NCBI GenBank assembly: GCA_946534745.1
Contig: CAMNDA010000153.1
Location: 1-7,068 of the forward strand
Direction of reading: 5' to 3'
Length of the DNA: 7,068 nucleotides
Source of the DNA: an uncultured Verrucomicrobiota bacterium
GTDB taxonomy: Bacteria; Verrucomicrobiota; Kiritimatiellia; RFP12; UBA3636
Part shown: piece after piece, positions 4,951 through 7,068 of the stretch
Layout: every line of letters begins with the position of its first letter
How positions within the stretch are numbered: the stretch's first letter is position 1
The notes under the pieces: generated by a model
Told to the model about the DNA's origin: nothing
Seen by the model: only the letters and a program-made list of their open reading frames with translations
The model's database searches: none
Position numbers and translations under genes: made by a program

Positions 4951-6666
4951 ATGAGCGAAAAAGACAAACGCACGTGGTATTCCAAATCCTCCGACGGGAA
5001 GGTCTCCGGACCGTTCGGCACCGACGAGATGCACCGGCGCGTCGTCGACGGCAAGGTGCAGGCCGAGACGGCCGTCTCGACCGACAAGGGCTCGTGGCGC
5101 CCCGCCGCGGCGGAGACGGACCTCGGGTTCGACTGCCTCGTGATGCGCACGGACGGGTCGATCGAGATCCTCGGGCCGTTCGCGCGCGAGTACCTCGACC
5201 GCCCCGCGGTGATGGCGGGCGTGCCGAAGGAGGCCGTGTTCTTCGTCCGCAGCGGCACGGTCGGCGAAGCCGCCGGGCAGCCGGGTTCGATCGGCAAGAC
5301 CGGCGCGGCGCTCGTCGAGCGCGTCGTCGAGGCGCGCAAGGCGCTGCGCGACAGCGAGGCCGCCCGCTCGAAGGCCGAGGCCGCGCTCAAGGCGAAGGAC
5401 CTCGAGTTCGACGCCGAGCGCCAGCGCCTCGCGGCGGAAATCTCCGGCTTCAAGGCCGCCGAGCTCAAGCTCCGCGGCGAGATCGATTCGCTCCGCGCCG
5501 AGGCCGAGAAGGCCGCCAAGGGCGAGCGCCGCGGCCTCGAGGCCGAGGCGAAGCTCGTCGACGCCGAGAAGAACGTCGCCGCGAGCGAGAGCGCTCTGCG
5601 CGCCGCGCAGGGCCGCGCCGCCGCCGCCGAGAAGGAGCTTTCCGAGACGCGCACCGCGCTCGCCGAGGCCCGCGCCGAGGCGGTCAAGGCCGCCAACGCC
5701 GGCGCCGAGCGCGACAAGGCGATCGCGGCCGCCAAGGCCGAACACGCCCGCGAGCTCTCCTCCGCGAAGGCCGCCGCCGAAAAGGCCGCCGCCGCCGCCG
5801 CCGAGGCGCACGCGCGCGAAGTCGCCTCGCTCAAGTCGCAGGCGGAGAAGGCCGCGAAGGACGCCGCCGCCGCGCGCGACAAGGAGGTCGCCGCGCTCAA
5901 GGCCGACGCCGAGAAGGCCGCGAAGGAGGCCGAGAAGAAGATCGCCGCCGCCCGCGCCGACGCGGAGCGCGCCGCGCGGGATGCCGCCGCCGCGCGCGAC
6001 AAGGAGATCGCCTCGCTCAAGGCCGACGCCGAGCGCGCCGCCAAGGCCCACGAGCGCGAGCTCGCCGCCGTCCGCTCCGGCGCGGAGAAGTCCGCGAAGG
6101 ACGCCGAGGAGGCGCACGCCCGCGTCGTCGCCGACCTGCGCGCCGCCGCGATCGAGGCGGCGAAGAGGTCCGACGCCGAGAACGCCTCGCGCTTCGCCGC
6201 GGTCGAGGCCGAGGCCGCCGCCGCGCACGCGGACGCCGACTGGCTCCGCGCCCGCCTCACCGACCTGCTCGCCGAGGTCTCGAGGCGCTTCGCCCCGCCT
6301 GCAGAGCCCGCCGCCCCCGCCGCGGCCGCATCCGCCGCGCCGAAGCCGGCGCCCGCTTCCTCCGCGGTCCCCGCGGCCGACTCCTCCGCGCCGCCGCCGC
6401 CCGGACCCGGCGGGCGCGACGCCTCGGACGCCCCCTTCGTCGAGGCCGAGGCGATCGACGCGCCGCCGCCCGGATTCCGCCGCTCACGCCCGCGCCCGAT
6501 CGTCGACCCGACCGCCGGCGCCCGCGCCGAAGAGGCGCGCAAGCCGCTCTCCGGAATGGCCGCGCTCGAGGACCAGCTCAAGGACGAGCTGCGCCGCGCC
6601 GGCGCCGCGCAGGCCTCCGGCCGCGGGTCCGGCTCCAAGTTCCTGAACCTCTTCAAGAGGAAGTAA
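4951..6666 (+). CDS. GYF_2 (DUF4339) domain protein with long Ala-rich coiled coil
   Basis: Function is unknown. Residues 8-53 form a GYF_2 domain: W9-Y10, GPF (20-22), M27, a glycine at 34 and a late SW (48-49). Residues 61-100 look like a second, degenerate GYF module: MRTDG, then LGPF (74-77), a helix, and GVPKEAV. Residues about 118-447 are Ala/Glu/Lys/Arg-rich and should be coiled coil, including a 40-residue unit repeated at 298-337 and 338-377. A Pro/Ala-rich linker (about 448-520) carries PPPPG (481-485) and PPPGF (505-509). The last 20 residues are basic and Gly/Ser-rich, ending FLNLFKRK. There is no signal peptide or membrane segment, unlike many GYF_2 proteins, so it is probably cytosolic or peripheral. 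GAAAGGT (4936-4942) is the likely ribosome site. Codons 3-13 use GAA, AAA and TAT where the rest uses GAG and AAG, which keeps the start unstructured. It lies 40 bp after the pyrophosphorylase gene and 3 bp before a related gene. Confidence 0.85.
   Translation: MSEKDKRTWYSKSSDGKVSGPFGTDEMHRRVVDGKVQAETAVSTDKGSWRPAAAETDLGFDCLVMRTDGSIEILGPFAREYLDRPAVMAGVPKEAVFFVRSGTVGEAAGQPGSIGKTGAALVERVVEARKALRDSEAARSKAEAALKAKDLEFDAERQRLAAEISGFKAAELKLRGEIDSLRAEAEKAAKGERRGLEAEAKLVDAEKNVAASESALRAAQGRAAAAEKELSETRTALAEARAEAVKAANAGAERDKAIAAAKAEHARELSSAKAAAEKAAAAAAEAHAREVASLKSQAEKAAKDAAAARDKEVAALKADAEKAAKEAEKKIAAARADAERAARDAAAARDKEIASLKADAERAAKAHERELAAVRSGAEKSAKDAEEAHARVVADLRAAAIEAAKRSDAENASRFAAVEAEAAAAHADADWLRARLTDLLAEVSRRFAPPAEPAAPAAAASAAPKPAPASSAVPAADSSAPPPPGPGGRDASDAPFVEAEAIDAPPPGFRRSRPRPIVDPTAGARAEEARKPLSGMAALEDQLKDELRRAGAAQASGRGSGSKFLNLFKRK
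5842..6081 (+). repeat. Two tandem 120-bp units encoding a coiled-coil duplication
   Basis: The units are 5842-5961 and 5962-6081. Each encodes 40 residues of the form AE(K/R)AA(K/R)DAAAARDKE followed by a (V/I)A(A/S)LKADAE core. A 24-base stretch (5863-5886) recurs identically 120 bp later (5983-6006). The downstream part of each unit has diverged (EAEKKIAAARAD against AHERELAAVRSG). A weaker partial relative precedes them (residues 287-303). This points to a duplication that lengthened the rod in frame. Confidence 0.7.
6656..6661 (+). promoter_or_regulatory. Ribosome binding site of the second GYF_2 gene
   Basis: AGAGGA lies inside the last lysine and arginine codons of the upstream gene, 8 nt before the ATG at 6670. 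The overlap of signal and coding sequence points to translational coupling of the two genes. Confidence 0.65.
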
Positions 6667-6669
6667 TCC

Positions 6670-7068
6670 ATGGCAGACGCTCCCGCCCCCTCCTCCCAGT
6701 GGTGGTTCCGCGCCGCCGGAACCGAGAAGGTCTACGGCCCCGTGTCCCCCGAGGTCCTGCTCGGCTGGGCGCGCGAGGGCCGCGTCTACCCCGAGGACAA
6801 GGTCTCGCCCGACAACTCGTCGTGGGGCGACGCGCGCGGGCTTCCGTTCCTCGCGATGGACACGGTGATCGTCCGTCCCGACGGCCGCGTCCTCGGGCCC
6901 TACCACCGCGACGCGGTCGAGGCGCTCCGCAAGGTCGGCAAGGTCCCGCCCGAGTCCGTCGTCCGCTCCGCGCGCGAGCTGCTCGAGTCCGCGGACTCCG
7001 CCGCCGCTCCCGCCGCGGGCGCCGACGCCGCCCGGGCCTACGAGGCGCGCCTCGAGCAGGTCCGCACG
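6670..7068 (+). CDS. Second GYF_2 (DUF4339) protein, cut by the right edge
   Basis: Function is unknown. The first 133 residues are visible and the frame is open at the edge. Residues 11-55 form a GYF_2 domain: W11-W12-F13, GPV (23-25), W33, the stretch EGRVYPEDKV (36-45) and W52. Residues 64-99 form a second GYF-like module: IVRPDG, LGPY (75-78), a helix, GKVPPESVVR. From about residue 100 an Ala-rich linker leads into YEARLEQVR, which looks like the start of a coiled coil. The order matches the preceding gene module by module, so the two are paralogues from a local duplication or a modular family. The ATG is 3 nt after the upstream stop and has a good ribosome site, so the pair is almost surely one operon. 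Whether this copy has the long rod and proline motifs lies beyond the window. Confidence 0.85.
   Translation, partial: MADAPAPSSQWWFRAAGTEKVYGPVSPEVLLGWAREGRVYPEDKVSPDNSSWGDARGLPFLAMDTVIVRPDGRVLGPYHRDAVEALRKVGKVPPESVVRSARELLESADSAAAPAAGADAARAYEARLEQVRT

Noticed and set aside
3213..6671. Second very long minus-strand frame, and a related one at 4603-6228
   Set aside because: Both mirror the pyrophosphorylase and coiled-coil genes. Their Arg/Ala/Gly/Ser-rich low-complexity sequence is what antisense frames of GC-rich coding DNA give.

Overview
The window looks like a chromosomal segment of a very GC-rich bacterium, with G or C at nearly every third codon position. An outer membrane and a type IV pilus or type II secretion apparatus are implied by a prepilin peptidase followed by an AsmA-like protein. 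A UDP-N-acetylglucosamine pyrophosphorylase of the eukaryotic UAP1/AGX type and tandem GYF_2 (DUF4339) coiled-coil proteins would suit the PVC group (Kiritimatiellota, Lentisphaerota, Verrucomicrobiota, Planctomycetota). That placement is an inference from gene content, not a marker-based assignment.

Left end (1-267): a divergent control region. Two sigma70-like promoters stand back to back with their -35 boxes 5 bp apart. The minus-strand promoter (TTGCGC, 17 bp, extended TAGGAT) faces left towards a probable gene start, with a Shine-Dalgarno sequence at 117-123, an ATG at 112 and an open frame to the window edge. The plus-strand promoter (TTGAAA, 17 bp, TAGACT) faces right.

268-3318: a two-gene plus-strand unit, an unusually long prepilin peptidase and, 15 bp later, an AsmA/TamB-like envelope protein starting at GTG.

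3349-4910: a third promoter of the same design drives tRNA-Pro(UGG). A eukaryotic-type UDP-HexNAc pyrophosphorylase starts 31 nt after the tRNA CCA, with no visible promoter or terminator between them, so it may be expressed from the tRNA transcript.

4951-7068: two adjacent related genes, 3 bp apart, each beginning with a GYF_2 domain followed by a second, degenerate GYF-like module. The first is complete: it continues into about 330 residues of Ala/Glu/Lys-rich coiled coil with an internal 40-residue tandem duplication, then a Pro/Ala-rich linker carrying PPPPG and PPPGF motifs, then a basic tail. The second runs off the right edge. This pair is the least familiar part of the window. The proline motifs resemble the ligands bound by eukaryotic GYF domains, which suggests a self-assembling scaffold; this is a hypothesis only.

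I see no CRISPR array, insertion sequence, integrase, att site or replication origin.
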